Shown here one piece after another: positions 1 to 6,252 of a stretch of 15,197 bases of DNA. This DNA is from Nitrospirota bacterium. GTDB lineage: Bacteria > Nitrospirota > 9FT-COMBO-42-15 > HDB-SIOI813. The translations under genes were made by a program, and so were the position numbers. The notes beneath the pieces were generated by a model. That model had not been told where the DNA came from. It saw nothing but the letters and a program-made list of their open reading frames with translations, and did not search any database. Positions within the stretch are counted from its first letter, which is position 1. Each line of letters begins with the position of its first letter. The stretch is taken from the NCBI GenBank assembly GCA_016234155.1, contig JACRGZ010000134.1, forward strand, positions 1 to 15,197, given 5' to 3'.

Positions 1-767
1 CCATCCCCGTCTAAAGCGCCAAGGGTTATGTCTACAATATCCGATGGGGAATAAGTCAACCGGAACCCAGCCCCATAGAAGTTCCCGGTCCCACCAAACT
101 CTATAGTAGGGTTATTGCCAAACTGGTTTGCAATGAACTGAAATCGTTCATTATTGGCATAATTATTGGTATCAAAATAGGCCGTCGGGTCAAGCTGACC
201 GAGCGTAAGGGTCAATTTCTCATCAGCAAAGGTCGTCTCATACCATGCCTGGTCCAGATGAACCTGGTCATTTACAAAAGACTCAATATCATTATTTGGC
301 CCTGTAACATTCCCGTTAGGGGAAGCAAATACCTGCGGGATATTGACAAGACCAGTCCCCTGCTGGACATCCAAATGGAACATAAATTTGCCGCTGCCAT
401 TCAGGGTTGCCTCATAAAAAATATCCATGGAGAGAGATCCCTCGGCCATGTCATTTTCCTTTCCGTCCCCATCCTTACTCCCTATTGTCCCCTGTGCAAT
501 AGCCGTGAGCCAACCGCTAATCCGGGACTGAAAGGCAGTGTGGATCGGGTGGAGCTTGTGCCCAAGCTCTCCGGCGGATTCATGATGCTCTTCAGTTGAG
601 GGACGCTGAATCGAACCACCTTCCCGGGTTTGGATTCCCTCCTGGTGTTCACTATCATCTTTCTCTCCAGGATGTGCTATCGCCGGCCGGATGGACACGA
701 AACTCAAGATAGATATTACAGCAAGTGTCACCAGTATCATGTTCAGGATTGATTTTCTTCTGATCAT
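1..767 (-). CDS. OprB-type carbohydrate-selective porin, N-terminal part
   Basis: An open frame of 255 codons runs off the left edge of the window, so the C-terminal part is missing. It starts at the ATG at 765-767, behind a strong Shine-Dalgarno (AAGGAGG, 8 nt upstream). Residues 1-31 are a typical Sec signal peptide: basic MIRRK, a hydrophobic core, and cleavage after AIA. Residues 32 to about 75 form a hydrophilic linker rich in His, Glu and Ser. After that comes beta-barrel-like sequence carrying the segments LTLGQLDPTAYFDTNNYANN and QFIANQFGNNP, which resemble the conserved N-terminal strands of the OprB family (sugar-selective outer-membrane porins). The role inferred is diffusion of small solutes across the outer membrane; the substrate cannot be told from this part. 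It is transcribed divergently from lysS and has its own promoter and a structured leader. Family assignment is by recalled motif similarity, not by a search. Confidence 0.82.
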   Translation of the reverse strand, partial: MIRRKSILNMILVTLAVISILSFVSIRPAIAHPGEKDDSEHQEGIQTREGGSIQRPSTEEHHESAGELGHKLHPIHTAFQSRISGWLTAIAQGTIGSKDGDGKENDMAEGSLSMDIFYEATLNGSGKFMFHLDVQQGTGLVNIPQVFASPNGNVTGPNNDIESFVNDQVHLDQAWYETTFADEKLTLTLGQLDPTAYFDTNNYANNERFQFIANQFGNNPTIEFGGTGNFYGAGFRLTYSPSDIVDITLGALDGD

Positions 768-830
768 CTTACTCCTCCTTGCAGAAACCTCCATGGTCTC
801 ATGGTGTCAATCCTTCGACTTAAACACAAT

Positions 831-885
831 AAAAAAGGCCATGAATGCCACCCGCTTCGTGCAGGTTATAGACCTTCATGGCCTT
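831..885 (-). terminator. Intrinsic-terminator-like hairpin in the porin leader
   Basis: Read on the minus strand, an 11 bp perfect stem (AAGGCCATGAA, 885-875, with TTCATGGCCTT, 845-835) is followed by a run of six T (836-831). Inside it a second stem pairs ACCTGC (866-861) with GCGGGT (855-850; one G-U pair) around a 5-nt loop. On the plus strand the stem is not followed by a T-run, so the signal is directional. It lies between the porin promoter and the porin start codon, so it is either an attenuator or the 3' end of a separate small RNA. Confidence 0.7.
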
Positions 886-929
886 AATTGTAAAAACTCT
901 CTATTTTCATTACTGATCAGTGACTACCT

Positions 930-947
930 GAAGAGGTTCACCTCTTC
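930..947 (-). other. Perfect hairpin near the 5' end of the porin leader
   Basis: GAAGAGG (947-941) pairs with CCTCTTC (936-930) around the tetraloop TGAA. It would begin about 7 nt after the predicted transcription start of the porin mRNA. It may protect the 5' end or be one arm of a larger regulatory fold with the hairpin at 831-885. Confidence 0.55.
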
Positions 948-960
948 ATTATAGTTTTAT

Positions 961-989
961 ATTTAACACGATATTTTAAAATCTGTCAA
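961..989 (-). promoter_or_regulatory. Sigma-70-type promoter of the porin gene
   Basis: On the minus strand a perfect -35 box TTGACA (989-984) is followed after 17 nt by TTAAAT (966-961, 4 of 6 consensus bases), giving a start near 954. This predicts a leader of about 187 nt before the porin ATG. Confidence 0.6.
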
Positions 990-1023
990 GAATTTTTTTT
1001 ATTTTTGTAGACAACACATAACC

Positions 1024-1052
1024 TTGACTGATAACCGCCACACCAGTATAAT
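1024..1052 (+). promoter_or_regulatory. Near-consensus sigma-70 promoter immediately before lysS
   Basis: TTGACT (1024-1029) and a perfect TATAAT (1047-1052) are separated by exactly 17 nt. The -10 box ends 7 nt before the ATG at 1060, so the expected start of transcription is at or within a base or two of that ATG. This argues against the in-frame TTG at 1024 as a start codon, because it is the -35 box itself. Confidence 0.75.
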
Positions 1053-1059
1053 GCGGACA

Positions 1060-2544
1060 ATGGAAGATATAAATGACCTTGTCCTTCAGAGGATAAGAAA
1101 ACTCAAAGAGCTCCGCTCCCTCGGCATCAATCCATACAGCAGCACATACAGGGCCAGTAACTCCTCACAGGATATAGCAGAAAAATACGGCCATCTCACT
1201 GCAGAGGAGTTAAAGACCATGAGGTATAACTGCAGTATCGCAGGGAGGGTCGTTGCACTGCGCAGTTTTGGAAAGGCCGCCTTTTCCCATATACAGGATC
1301 AAGCAGGACGGACGCAGATATATGTAAAAAAAGAGGTGGTTGGAGAAGATGCATACTCTCTATTTAAAAAGATTGACGTCGGGGACTTCATCGGTGCGGA
1401 AGGGATGCTCTTTCGAACAAAGACAGGGGAGCTTACATTAGAAGTCGGGAGGGTTTCCCTCCTCTCCAAATCGCTCAGGCCCCTCCCGGAGAAGTGGCAT
1501 GGTTTGACAGATAAAGAGACAAGGTACAGGCAGCGATATCTGGACCTTGTTGTAAACCCTGAGGTAAAAAATGTCTTTGTCACCCGCAGCAGGATTATAA
1601 GGCATATAAAGGAATTCCTTGACAACCATGGCTTCTTAGAGGTAGAGACTCCGATGATGCAGCCAATCCCGGGAGGGGCGACTGCAAGGCCGTTTAAGAC
1701 ACATCACAATGCGCTTGGTATAGACCTGTACCTTAGAATAGCGCCGGAACTTTATCTGAAGAGGCTGATAGTGGGCGGGTTTGAGCGTGTGTACGAGATA
1801 AACAGGAATTTCAGAAATGAGGGGATATCAGTAAGACACAACCCCGAGTTTACTATGCTTGAGTTCTACATGGCTTATGCGAACTACAATGACCTTATGG
1901 ACCTTACAGAAAAGATGTTTACAACCATAGCAGGCAAGGTCCTTGGAGGTATGAAGTTATCCGTCAATAACGAAGAAATAGACCTTACTCCTCCATGGGG
2001 GAAGTTGACCCTTAAAGATTCTGTCATAAAATATACCGGCATAGACCCCGGGATATTGGAAGACAGGGCGCTTGCCCTTGAATGGGCAAGAAAGGAAGAG
2101 GTACCGCTTAAAGGGGATGAGTCACTTGCAAGGATTACCTTAGAGATATTTGAGAAAAAGGTGGAAGAACATCTAATAAAACCTACTTTTATAATTGACT
2201 ATCCTACTGAGGTATCGCCACTTGCAAGGAGAAAGGACGATAACCCTGACATTACAGAGCGCTTTGAGCTGTATATCTGCGGGCTTGAAGTGGCTAACGC
2301 CTTCTCCGAGCTGATTGACCCTGAAGACCAGAGGGAGAGGTTCCTTTCACAGGAATCAGAACGTGCAGGCGGTGATGAAGAGGCGCATCAGATGGATGAA
2401 GACTTCATCCGTGCCCTTGAATATGGAATGCCGCCCACTGCAGGTGAAGGGATAGGGATAGACCGTCTTGTAATGCTCTTCACAGGGCAGAACTCCATAC
2501 GCGATGTCATCCTCTTCCCGCACATGAGGCCTGATGCCTGCTGA
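1060..2544 (+). CDS. lysS: Lysyl-tRNA synthetase, class II
   Basis: LysS charges tRNA-Lys with lysine using ATP in the cytoplasm. With the ATG at 1060 the protein is 494 residues, a normal length, and begins MEDINDLVLQRIRKLKELRS, like other LysRS N-termini. An OB-fold anticodon-binding domain covers about residues 58-140 (SIAGRVVALRSFGKAAF onward). The class II core follows with motif 1 (FLEVETPMM, about 192-200), motif 2 (NRNFRNEGISVRHNPEFTML, about 248-267) and motif 3 (GEGIGIDRLVMLF, about 462-474). In-frame alternatives are TTG 1024 and ATG 1051; both overlap the promoter boxes. No Shine-Dalgarno precedes any of these starts, and the promoter at 1024-1052 suggests a leaderless mRNA. The end overlaps the start of lolC by 11 nt, so the genes are probably co-transcribed and translationally coupled. 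Confidence 0.96.
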   Translation: MEDINDLVLQRIRKLKELRSLGINPYSSTYRASNSSQDIAEKYGHLTAEELKTMRYNCSIAGRVVALRSFGKAAFSHIQDQAGRTQIYVKKEVVGEDAYSLFKKIDVGDFIGAEGMLFRTKTGELTLEVGRVSLLSKSLRPLPEKWHGLTDKETRYRQRYLDLVVNPEVKNVFVTRSRIIRHIKEFLDNHGFLEVETPMMQPIPGGATARPFKTHHNALGIDLYLRIAPELYLKRLIVGGFERVYEINRNFRNEGISVRHNPEFTMLEFYMAYANYNDLMDLTEKMFTTIAGKVLGGMKLSVNNEEIDLTPPWGKLTLKDSVIKYTGIDPGILEDRALALEWARKEEVPLKGDESLARITLEIFEKKVEEHLIKPTFIIDYPTEVSPLARRKDDNPDITERFELYICGLEVANAFSELIDPEDQRERFLSQESERAGGDEEAHQMDEDFIRALEYGMPPTAGEGIGIDRLVMLFTGQNSIRDVILFPHMRPDAC

Positions 2545-3793
2545 AGATATGATAAAGCTCCCCTATGAGCTCTTTATCGCCCTCCGTTACCTTAAGGCAA
2601 AAAAGAGGCATAAGGCCATATCGCTGAACACCATTATATCTATCGGCGGGGTTAGTCTCGGTGTGGCAGCGCTGATAGCCACCCTCGCTGTCATGACAGG
2701 TTTTACCGAGGATCTGCGTAATAAGATACTTGGCGCCAATGCCCATGTTATAGTCCAGGGCCTGAGAGGATCCGGCATATCAGGCTATAAGGATATAGCC
2801 TCAAAGATAGAAGGGATCCCTCATGTCGTCTCTGCAGCGCCATTTATACAGAATGAGGTCATGCTGACATCTCCTGTCAGCACAACAGGTTCTATTATAA
2901 GGGGTATAGACCCGGCGCTTGAAGGGAAGGTGACTGACATATCGAAGGCGCTTAAGAAAGGGGATATAAAATCTCTTAACACAGGGATTAAAAAAGATGA
3001 TATGACTTTTCCTGGAATAATAGTCGGGGCCGAGCTCGCAAGGCATCTTGCCGTATCAATCGGTGATACTGTGAATGTTGTCTCACCCACCGGGAAGATA
3101 GGCCCCCTGGGGATGATACCTAAGTTCAAGAGATTTGTTGTGGTTGGCATATTCGATTCAGGGATGTATGAATATGATTCAAAGCTTTCATATATATCTA
3201 TCCCGGATGCCCAGGAGTTTTTCGGCATAGGGGATGTGGTAAGCGCCATAGCTGTCAGGGGCGACAACATATTCAGCGCAAAAGATATAGCGCGGGGTAT
3301 TGAATTGAGCCTTGGCACATCATTCTGGGCAAGGGACTGGATGGAGATGAACAGGAATCTCTTTTCAGCCCTTCAATTAGAGAAGATAGTAATGTTTATA
3401 ATATTGATATTGATAGTACTTGTTGCCGCCTTTAACATAATTGGCACGCTCACAATGATAGTGATAGAGAAGTCCCGGGAGATAGCTATACTCAAGGCTA
3501 TGGGGGCAACAAGGCGCGGTATAATGAGGATATTCATGATCCAGGGGATTGTTATAGGGATTGTGGGGACGGTTATTGGAACGCCGCTCGGTTACGGCAT
3601 ATCCATATTGATACAGAACTTTTTTTCACTCCCCGCGGATGTCTATTATATCAGTCATATCCCTGTAATGATAAGAATACCCGACCTTCTGCTTGTATCG
3701 TTTTCTGCAATAGGGATAAGCCTGCTTGCCACATTATACCCTTCGTGGCAGGCTGCTAAGTTAGACCCTGTGGAGGCGCTGAGGTATGAATGA
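2534..3793 (+). CDS. lolC: Lipoprotein-releasing ABC transporter permease LolC/LolE family
   Basis: Inner-membrane permease that, with the ATPase LolD, extracts mature lipoproteins from the inner membrane for transfer to LolA. The 419 residues show the family plan: a cytoplasmic start containing YELFIALRYLKAKK, TM1 at about 30-55 (ISLNTIISIGGVSLGVAALI), a long periplasmic MacB-like domain (about 56-275), then three FtsX-type TM segments at about 280-308, 324-355 and 378-402. It ends with the conserved SWQAAKLDPVEALRYE. The start at 2534 overlaps lysS and has a weak GAGG 4 nt upstream; an ATG at 2549 is possible and would remove five residues. Only one LolC/E-type gene is present next to lolD, so the transporter may use two copies of this protein, or a partner may be encoded elsewhere. 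The lol symbol is at family level. Confidence 0.92.
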   Translation: MPAEDMIKLPYELFIALRYLKAKKRHKAISLNTIISIGGVSLGVAALIATLAVMTGFTEDLRNKILGANAHVIVQGLRGSGISGYKDIASKIEGIPHVVSAAPFIQNEVMLTSPVSTTGSIIRGIDPALEGKVTDISKALKKGDIKSLNTGIKKDDMTFPGIIVGAELARHLAVSIGDTVNVVSPTGKIGPLGMIPKFKRFVVVGIFDSGMYEYDSKLSYISIPDAQEFFGIGDVVSAIAVRGDNIFSAKDIARGIELSLGTSFWARDWMEMNRNLFSALQLEKIVMFIILILIVLVAAFNIIGTLTMIVIEKSREIAILKAMGATRRGIMRIFMIQGIVIGIVGTVIGTPLGYGISILIQNFFSLPADVYYISHIPVMIRIPDLLLVSFSAIGISLLATLYPSWQAAKLDPVEALRYE

Positions 3794-3930
3794 AAAATGT
3801 AAAATTCAAAAATCGAAAGTCAAAATGACAATGTAAAATTTTAAAATGGAGGAATGCAAAGAGAATAATTCTTTTTGCATTTTAAATTACATTTTGATAT
3901 TTGCATTTTGATTTTTGATTTATTTTAGGA
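3794..3930. repeat. AT-rich imperfect palindromic repeat between lolC and the next gene
   Basis: The gap consists of A-rich words (AAAATGT, TCAAAAATC, GTCAAAATGACAATG) on the left and their inverted counterparts (ATTACATTTTGATATTTG, CATTTTGATTTTTGA) on the right. The centre holds a tighter hairpin, ATGCAAAGAGAA/TTCTTTTTGCAT, at about 3854-3881. The whole could fold into one long hairpin. Similar sequence recurs at 9533-9827 and 12885-12968. Confidence 0.7.
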
Positions 3931-3937
3931 GGCATAT

Positions 3938-4225
3938 ATGTTTAAGATAATAAAATACCTTGTTTATCTCTCTGTCATCGTCGGCGTTATCATCGCCTTC
4001 ATCATGTGGAATGGCGGCGATAAGATACGCTGGTTTGGGAAAAAGTCTGAAGGTGTTGGTCATACATTAAAGGAGAAGTCTGAGGTGGTAGGAGATAAGT
4101 CAGACCAGCTAAAAGAGGAGATTACAGATAAGAAAGCGCTTATAGAAGAAAAAATCAAGACGGTTGTGGAAAAGGCGGAAAAACACGGGATCATAAAAAG
4201 GGAAGGGGAGGAACGTGAGAGGTGA
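3938..4225 (+). CDS. Small membrane-anchored coiled-coil protein (YtxH-like)
   Basis: A 95-residue protein behind a strong ribosome-binding site (AGGAGG, 5 nt before the ATG). Residues about 5-24 (IKYLVYLSVIVGVIIAFIMW) form one membrane segment. The rest is very hydrophilic and rich in Lys and Glu, with a heptad-like pattern (about 38-85: LKEKSEVVGDKSDQLKEEI and onward) that suggests a long helix or coiled coil. The layout resembles YtxH/DUF883-type small membrane proteins, but I do not recognise a specific family. It lies between lolC and lolD in the same direction and is probably co-transcribed, so a link to lipoprotein export or envelope stress is possible but unproven. The last codons run into a short tandem repeat. 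Confidence 0.75.
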   Translation: MFKIIKYLVYLSVIVGVIIAFIMWNGGDKIRWFGKKSEGVGHTLKEKSEVVGDKSDQLKEEITDKKALIEEKIKTVVEKAEKHGIIKREGEERER

Positions 4226-4243
4226 GAGGTGAGACGTGAGAAG
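4217..4243. repeat. 7-bp tandem repeat between the small membrane-protein gene and lolD
   Basis: Nearly four units with 7-nt period: GAGAGGT, GAGAGGT, GAGACGT, GAGAAG. The first copy contains the stop codon of the upstream gene (TGA 4223-4225). Because 7 is not a multiple of 3, gain or loss of a unit would change the C-terminal end of that protein. Confidence 0.7.
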
Positions 4244-4254
4244 AAAGTTAGGAC

Positions 4255-4944
4255 ATGGACGAGCTTTTAATTGCTAAAGACATTCATAAGAGCTTCCACA
4301 CAAATGGCCAGGAGCTCCACATCCTTAAAGGGATAAATATTGCAATCTCTAAAGGTGAGATGATCGCCGTTATGGGCGCATCCGGTGTGGGAAAGAGCAC
4401 CCTGCTGAATATACTCGGGGCCCTTGACAGGCCCACTGCCGGAGAGGTGATTTTTGAGGGTTCAAATATATTTGAGAACTCTGATGATGAGCTTGCCTGT
4501 CTCCGGAACAGGAAGATAGGGTTCGTATTTCAATTCCATCACCTCCTGCCGGAATTTACCGCTCTTGAGAACACGATTATCCCTGCAATGATACTCAAAA
4601 CAGATAGGAGAAAGGCGATGAATACTGCTGAGGGTCTCCTCACAAAGGTCGGCCTGAAGGACCGCATGAGGCATAGACCAGGTGAGCTGTCGGGAGGAGA
4701 GCAGCAACGGGTAGCTATAGCACGGGCACTAATGACAGGGCCTGATATCATACTTGCCGATGAACCTACCGGTAATCTCGATACACACACGGGCGATGAA
4801 GTCTTTGCCCTGCTTAAAAATATTAATCATGAATACAGGACAACATTTGTGGTAGTAACTCACAATGAAAGACTTGCCATGCATACGGATAGGATACTAA
4901 AAATGATAGACGGGCAGATAGCAGAGGAGAGAAAAGGATTGTAA
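4255..4944 (+). CDS. lolD: Lipoprotein-releasing system ATP-binding protein LolD
   Basis: Cytoplasmic ATPase that powers lipoprotein release with LolC/E. At 229 residues it has the usual length. Visible motifs are Walker A (GASGVGKST, about 42-50), the Q-loop with the LolD-typical stretch FQFHHLLPEFTALEN (about 92-106), the ABC signature LSGGEQQR (about 144-151), Walker B with the catalytic Glu (IILADEPTGNLD, about 164-175) and the H-loop (VVVTHN, about 198-203). The start has only a poorly placed AGGA, 1 nt before the ATG; coupling to the upstream gene may help. The stop codon TAA (4942-4944) lies inside the terminal repeat of the element at 4941-5090, yet the protein does not look truncated. 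It forms a transcription unit with lysS and lolC and converges on rpsR. Confidence 0.95.
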   Translation: MDELLIAKDIHKSFHTNGQELHILKGINIAISKGEMIAVMGASGVGKSTLLNILGALDRPTAGEVIFEGSNIFENSDDELACLRNRKIGFVFQFHHLLPEFTALENTIIPAMILKTDRRKAMNTAEGLLTKVGLKDRMRHRPGELSGGEQQRVAIARALMTGPDIILADEPTGNLDTHTGDEVFALLKNINHEYRTTFVVVTHNERLAMHTDRILKMIDGQIAEERKGL

Positions 4945-5090
4945 AAGTTCAGCTAACCGCAGAGACGCAGAGTCGCTGAGTATGGAAATTAATAGACTCT
5001 AAATTGTAACTACTCAGCATATTGAATAACTTAATGATAATGAATAACACTTTTTCTCTGCGTCTTTGCGTCTCTGCGGTGAACTATTAC
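4941..5090 (+). repeat. MITE-like element, copy A (150 bp)
   Basis: Non-coding element between the converging genes lolD and rpsR. Its ends are inverted repeats: GTAAAAGTTCA followed by GCTAACCGCAGAGACGCAGA on the left, and the reverse complement of GTAATAGTTCACCGCAGAG plus ACGCAAAGACGCAGAG on the right. Apart from about two substitutions and a 48-nt insertion it equals the reverse complement of the element at 7563-7664. No transposase is encoded, so it would have to be mobilised in trans. The extra interior segment also occurs at 12361-12412. Confidence 0.8.
5000..5051 (+). repeat. 52 bp segment duplicated (inverted) downstream of nrdR
   Basis: These 52 bases are identical to the reverse complement of 12361-12412. 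The segment sits inside MITE-like copy A and, apart from the leading TAAATT, is absent from copy B. It contains two direct copies of TGAATAAC (5023-5030, 5041-5048). Confidence 0.9.
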
Positions 5091-5103
5091 GAATGCTGAC
5101 CCC

Positions 5104-5394
5104 CTATCCCCTCTCTGTAAACGGCAGGAAGGCGATATTTCTGGCACGTTTTATTGAAGTTGTAAGCTCCCTCTGGTGCCTTGCACAGACACCGGATATA
5201 CGCCGCGGCATAATCTTGCCCCTGTCGGTAACAAAACCCCGCAGTGTCTGCACATCCTTATAGTCTATCAGCGGGGTCTTATCTGTACAGAACCTGCAGA
5301 CCTTCCGACGATAATAAGGCCTGAATTCTCTATCTTCCCTCTCTTCCCTGCCTGGTTTTTCTTGTTTCCTGTAATTCTGCATTCTCATTCTCAT
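5104..5394 (-). CDS. rpsR: 30S ribosomal protein S18
   Basis: Component of the small ribosomal subunit platform, bound next to S6. It has 96 residues. The conserved core begins at about residue 26 (RPYYRRKVCRFCTDK) and runs through DYKDVQTLRGFVTDRGKI to ARHQRELTTSIKRARNIAFL. Cys33-x2-Cys36 and Cys70-x2-His73 form a possible zinc site, as in the cysteine-containing S18 type. The N-terminus is longer than usual and offers three starts, M1 (5394), M3 (5388) and M5 (5382). AAAGGG lies 4 nt before the first, so M1 is kept with moderate confidence. It is the third gene of rpsF-ssb-rpsR, 37 nt after ssb. rplI, which often follows, is absent here; the element at 4941-5090 lies downstream instead. Confidence 0.95.
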   Translation of the reverse strand: MRMRMQNYRKQEKPGREEREDREFRPYYRRKVCRFCTDKTPLIDYKDVQTLRGFVTDRGKIMPRRISGVCARHQRELTTSIKRARNIAFLPFTERG

Positions 5395-5431
5395 TTTCCC
5401 TTTCTAATAGTTCGGTAAACTTACTACAGGT

Positions 5432-5854
5432 TTAAAATGGTACATCATCCTCAACTACCTCTCCTGCCCCGGGCGAATTTGACGCCGCTCCCCCTTCCTC
5501 ATGGACAAAATCAGCAGCAGCCCCCTGGCGTTTCGGCATAAATTGAACACTCTGAGCTACAACCTCTATCTTGCTCCTCTTCTGACCGTCATCTGTCTCC
5601 CACCTCCTCTGTTGCAGCCTCCCGTCAATAAGGACAGCATCCCCCTTATTTATATACTGCCCGCAGCTCTCCGCCTGTTTGCCAAAGACAACTATGTCCA
5701 CATAACAGACCTCATCCTTTACATCTCCACCCTGTTTAAATCTGCGGTTTACCGCCATAGAAAAATTGGCTACTGCTGTGCCATTCGGGGTATAGCGTAT
5801 TTCAGGGTCTTTGGTAAGATTCCCCAAGAGAATGACCTTGTTAAACCCGCTCAT
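5432..5854 (-). CDS. ssb: Single-stranded DNA-binding protein
   Basis: SSB coats single-stranded DNA during replication and repair and recruits partners through its acidic tip. The 140-residue protein has an N-terminal OB-fold (about 1-108: FNKVILLGNLTKDPEIRYTP, then CYVDIVVFGKQAE and GDAVLIDGRLQQRRW). A Gly/Ala-rich linker follows, then the acidic C-terminal tip EDDVPF, a variant of the usual DDDIPF. Its ATG overlaps the rpsF stop codon as ATGA (5851-5854), so translation is coupled. The rpsF-ssb-rpsR order is widely conserved in bacteria. Confidence 0.97.
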   Translation of the reverse strand: MSGFNKVILLGNLTKDPEIRYTPNGTAVANFSMAVNRRFKQGGDVKDEVCYVDIVVFGKQAESCGQYINKGDAVLIDGRLQQRRWETDDGQKRSKIEVVAQSVQFMPKRQGAAADFVHEEGGAASNSPGAGEVVEDDVPF

Positions 5855-6228
5855 GATGATACCCTCCCTTCTTCCCCTTCCTTAGCAATCATTTCATGAA
5901 CAACAGGGGTTGCTGCCTCCTTTTTCTTTAATAATTCCACCCCCTTCTTGTCTAACTTTATGGTTAGGAATTTTACTACACTGTCATCAATCCGGTAGTT
6001 TCTTTCAAGTTCTGAGACCAGATCCCCCTTCCCCTGAAAACGGAGAAGGACATATATACCCCTCTTTTCTTTCATCACCTCATAGGCAAGTTTTTTCTTC
6101 CCCCAGTTCTCTGTAGCAATAAGCCCTCCATTCTGTTTTACAATCCCCTCCATCTTACCAATAGTCTTCTGGACATCAGCCTCGTTGAGGGTAGGCTTGA
6201 GAATAAAGATTGATTCATATGTGTTCAT
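5851..6228 (-). CDS. rpsF: 30S ribosomal protein S6
   Basis: Small-subunit protein that pairs with S18 on the platform. It has 125 residues and starts MNTYESIFILKPTLNEADVQ. The ferredoxin-like fold is recognisable from NWGKKKLAYEVMKEKRGIYV (about 61-80) and ELERNYRIDDSVVKFLTIK. A short charged C-terminal tail follows, as in many S6 proteins. The start has an excellent ribosome-binding site (AAGGAGG, 7 nt upstream). It is the first gene of rpsF-ssb-rpsR, 99 nt after rnfB on the same strand. The gap contains hairpins that could regulate it, but I see no strong promoter there. Confidence 0.96.
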   Translation of the reverse strand: MNTYESIFILKPTLNEADVQKTIGKMEGIVKQNGGLIATENWGKKKLAYEVMKEKRGIYVLLRFQGKGDLVSELERNYRIDDSVVKFLTIKLDKKGVELLKKKEAATPVVHEMIAKEGEEGRVSS

Positions 6229-6252
6229 TTTTCACCTCCTTATGGGTTAATA

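Noticed and set aside
258..599. Plus-strand open frame of 113 codons
   Set aside because: It is antisense to the porin gene, which has a signal peptide, good ribosome-binding site and family motifs; the plus-strand product resembles nothing.
831..947. Known riboswitch (lysine, guanidine, c-di-GMP, fluoride) or ANTAR-target leader upstream of the porin
   Set aside because: I could not find the conserved core of any of these classes, and the hairpin loops lack the A1/G4 hexaloop pattern expected for ANTAR targets.
1024..1059. TTG at 1024 as the lysS start codon
   Set aside because: The TTG is part of the -35 box, the residues encoded before ATG 1060 are not typical of LysRS, and there is no ribosome-binding site.
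2821..3318. Minus-strand open frame of 165 codons inside lolC
   Set aside because: It is a shadow of the lolC coding frame, with no ribosome-binding site or recognisable domain.
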